In this document: in pieces, positions 6,848 to 8,877 of the stretch
Numbering within the stretch: the stretch's first letter is position 1
Layout of the letters: each line of letters begins with the position of its first letter
Assembly: GCA_964585635.1 (NCBI GenBank)
Contig: CAZPEV010000139.1
Location: 1 to 8,877, forward strand
Length of the DNA: 8,877 nt
DNA from: CAZPEV01 sp964585635
Lineage (GTDB): Bacteria; Zixibacteria; MSB-5A5; GN15; JAAZOE01
Reading direction: 5' to 3'
The notes under the pieces: model-generated
Database searches by the model: none
What the model saw: only the letters and a program-made list of their open reading frames with translations
Told to the model about the DNA's origin: nothing
Translations under genes and position numbers: made by a program

Positions 6848-8877
6848 ATGGGAAGTCCGAACCCATACACGGCCAACAAGCGGTCGCAGAAGCGGGTGCA
6901 AGCCAAGGGCGCCAAGCCGACCCGCCAGGTCGTCTTTGTCTGCAACGAGGTGCTCAAAGAGGTCAATATCGGCGTCAATGAGCAGAAGCTGACTGGTATA
7001 GCGACTTTCGTGACCGAATCCGGCAAGGAAATCCGTCGCAACCTGATCTATACCTGGTTGCCGCAGGGAACCTGGAACATAAAATTCGATAAGGATCCGA
7101 ATACGTCCCAGATTCTGGCCAAGCCGGTCAGCGCGCAAGACGTCGATCCGATTCTGGTCGATCGGATCAATCAACTGTACGCCGGCCAAAAGATTGTCCT
7201 CTATGAAGTCGCGGTGGAGGGGAAAGGGCCGGATGATCCGATGCTGGAATGCCTTCATCGTTCGGCTATCGGCAAGACCATCCCGGTCTATGTCACATAT
7301 TATGTGAGTCCCGGCGGCAAGAAGGGGCAGGGGATTCCCGATAAACCGCTCACGGACGATTATCTGGCCAACCTCCAGAATGAACGGGTGGCCAAGCTCT
7401 ATATCGTCATGCTGGAGCATTTCGCCGGTATCAATGTCGATGAACGCATCGCCCTGGGGGGAATCAGCCGACAGGAGTACCAGGAGATCATAAAGATCGG
7501 TTCGAAGGACGCGGATTTGACCGCCAAGACGATTGCCCGCGTGGTCACCCAGGCGGCGGGGGAATACGCCGGTTATAAGGCTGAATTTTCCTGGGAATGC
7601 CTGACCCTTATGACCGAGACGCTTTTGTATCAACGGAAACGCAAAAATCCGCTGGCGGTCCACAATCAACTGGAAATAGCCCGAGGGGTCTTGCGTTCAT
7701 CCGGTGGGGCTTTGAGCGACGCCATCGGCATCAAGAAACGGGGCGAAAGCACCATATTGTTGTATGACAAATACGGAAATGCCGTCCCCGCCTACATCGG
7801 GTACATGGATCTGAATTATCGCATCGTCGACCTATCCAGCGTGCCCAAGATCGCCATCATCGACGGACAAAGCCCCGAAGGACAGATGATTCAGATGCTC
7901 AACCAGGTGTTCACGTTCCCGGCGGTGGAAACGGCCCAGTTGGTCGCGGCGATGATCAGCTTCTACAAGTTCATAAGCGAGGAAGTCGCCCGCTTGTATG
8001 GCGGAGAGATCCAGAAGAAAGTGATGGCGATGCTGCCGATAGCCATCGGATTCTTCATCGCCCACGCCGTCTTGGGTGTTTTTGCGCGCCGGGGAAATGT
8101 CATCGCCGCGGCTCTTTTGGCCGGTTTTAAGGCGATGGGGTGGATTTTGGGCATCGATATGGGCATCGTCACGATGAAAAATATGATGATAGCCGGTCAG
8201 CATTATGCCAAGATGGAGACAATTCACCGTCGCTCGCCGAACGAAAAGGGAAAGGACAAGATGACGCAGCTTTCCCTGTATCATCTGGAAGTCGGCACCC
8301 ATTATCTTATCGAGGCCATGTCGGAGTTGGCCGCGCTGGGAGTTTTCATGGCCGGCGGCATTATTGGCTCCAAACTGGCTGGTAAATTCGCTCTTAAGCC
8401 GCGGGCGGACGCGAAGCTCGAGTTTAAGGTTCAGGGAGACAAAATTACCGAGGTGCGGGCGATTCAGCAAGCGACCAAGATCGAGGTCGAAACCCAGACC
8501 CCCAAGGCCAAGGCGCCCACTGCCGCTCCTCCCGCCAAGGGTGCCAAACAGGCGCCGGCAACTGAGGTCGATGCTGCTCCCCTGGAGGATGCCGGCCATA
8601 ACCTGGGGCGGCGCGAAAAGGCGCAAATTCCCACTCAAAAAGTCAAGACCATGCGTGAACTTAATGTCAAGGCCTGGAAAGAGGTCACCAACGCCGAGAC
8701 CTACGGCATGCCCAAGGAGCATATGGAGAAAGTGCTGACCGCTGCCGATGAAACCGGCCTGGTCGGGATTATGCGAGGATCGAAGTCGGTCTGTGCTGAT
8801 TTGATCAAAAAGGGGCATCCTACTAAACCTAAGGAACTGATCGAGCTCAACACCGATAACACCGGGCAGGTGCGGGC
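6848..8877 (+). CDS. Membrane-segment-containing toxin-like effector, 3' end beyond the window
   Basis: The frame stays open from ATG 6848 to the window edge: 676 complete codons, no stop. AAGGTG at 6834-6839 gives 8-nt spacing. A basic N-terminus (about 1-25) leads into an unrecognised mixed region (about 26-390). Hydrophobic segments follow at about 395-413, 417-441 and 494-508, the first two separated only by RRG, like a helical hairpin. A Lys/Ala/Pro/Thr-rich linker (about 540-580) precedes a C-terminal domain. Its visible part, 619-676, resembles the start of the edema factor/ExoY/CyaA cyclase domain: GMPKEHMEKV, R643, then LIKKGHPTK ending at K660. The HGK-type motif that normally follows is replaced by LIELNTDNTG, so activity cannot be assumed. 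The nearby DUF1795 chaperone suits a cargo with hydrophobic helices. An immunity gene would be expected just downstream. Confidence 0.75.
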   Translation, partial: MGSPNPYTANKRSQKRVQAKGAKPTRQVVFVCNEVLKEVNIGVNEQKLTGIATFVTESGKEIRRNLIYTWLPQGTWNIKFDKDPNTSQILAKPVSAQDVDPILVDRINQLYAGQKIVLYEVAVEGKGPDDPMLECLHRSAIGKTIPVYVTYYVSPGGKKGQGIPDKPLTDDYLANLQNERVAKLYIVMLEHFAGINVDERIALGGISRQEYQEIIKIGSKDADLTAKTIARVVTQAAGEYAGYKAEFSWECLTLMTETLLYQRKRKNPLAVHNQLEIARGVLRSSGGALSDAIGIKKRGESTILLYDKYGNAVPAYIGYMDLNYRIVDLSSVPKIAIIDGQSPEGQMIQMLNQVFTFPAVETAQLVAAMISFYKFISEEVARLYGGEIQKKVMAMLPIAIGFFIAHAVLGVFARRGNVIAAALLAGFKAMGWILGIDMGIVTMKNMMIAGQHYAKMETIHRRSPNEKGKDKMTQLSLYHLEVGTHYLIEAMSELAALGVFMAGGIIGSKLAGKFALKPRADAKLEFKVQGDKITEVRAIQQATKIEVETQTPKAKAPTAAPPAKGAKQAPATEVDAAPLEDAGHNLGRREKAQIPTQKVKTMRELNVKAWKEVTNAETYGMPKEHMEKVLTAADETGLVGIMRGSKSVCADLIKKGHPTKPKELIELNTDNTGQVR

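Noticed and set aside
7832..8818. 328-codon minus-strand open frame at the window end
   Set aside because: It lies antisense to the forward frame running from 6848, which has consistent domain structure; the antisense product shows no recognisable motif.
1..8877. tRNA, rRNA, CRISPR arrays, insertion sequences or integrase genes
   Set aside because: No cloverleaf-like, repeat-spacer or transposase signatures were seen; almost all sequence is accounted for by six forward genes.

Overview
The window reads as one co-directional (+ strand) effector cluster of a contractile injection system, most likely a type VI secretion system (T6SS), from a diderm bacterium of moderately high GC content. Nothing in it fixes the taxon. 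The GC level, the sigma70-like promoter and the lipobox would fit an uncultured or candidate-phylum Gram-negative or a deltaproteobacterium-like lineage, but that is a guess.

Layout: (1) 1-133 is a leader with GC-rich palindromic sequence followed by a good promoter (TTGGGA, 17 bp, TATAAT). (2) 134-1183 encodes a spike-tip PAAR protein with a Gly-rich linker and transthyretin-like (TTR) and Ig-like beta modules. (3) 1244-4117 encodes a large metzincin-like zinc metalloprotease with no signal peptide. (4) 4147-5436 encodes a beta-propeller protein that is a lipoprotein if the upstream start is used. (5) 5503-5949 encodes a DUF1795/EagR-type chaperone. (6) 5952-6824 encodes a PAAR-less paralogue of the Ig-TTR half of the first gene. 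(7) 6848 to beyond the window end encodes a membrane-segment-containing, toxin-like protein whose C-terminal domain is cut off. Gaps between genes are 2-66 bp (59 bp before the protease) and no convincing terminator lies between them, so one transcript is likely.

How they may work together (inference): the PAAR protein caps a VgrG spike and its beta modules carry or dock cargo. The chaperone shields the hydrophobic segments of the last protein. The Ig-TTR paralogue is placed to link that cargo to the spike. The protease and the last protein are the two cargo candidates. The propeller protein may be a periplasmic or outer-membrane partner, possibly an immunity protein. The last visible 58 or so residues of the final gene resemble the start of the anthrax edema factor/ExoY/CyaA nucleotidyl cyclase fold (Arg and Lys kept in a G-x-PTK context) but differ at the next catalytic positions. 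No VgrG, Hcp, sheath, baseplate or ATPase gene is present, so the T6SS assignment rests on PAAR plus DUF1795 plus cargo architecture. The six genes leave no long non-coding stretch.
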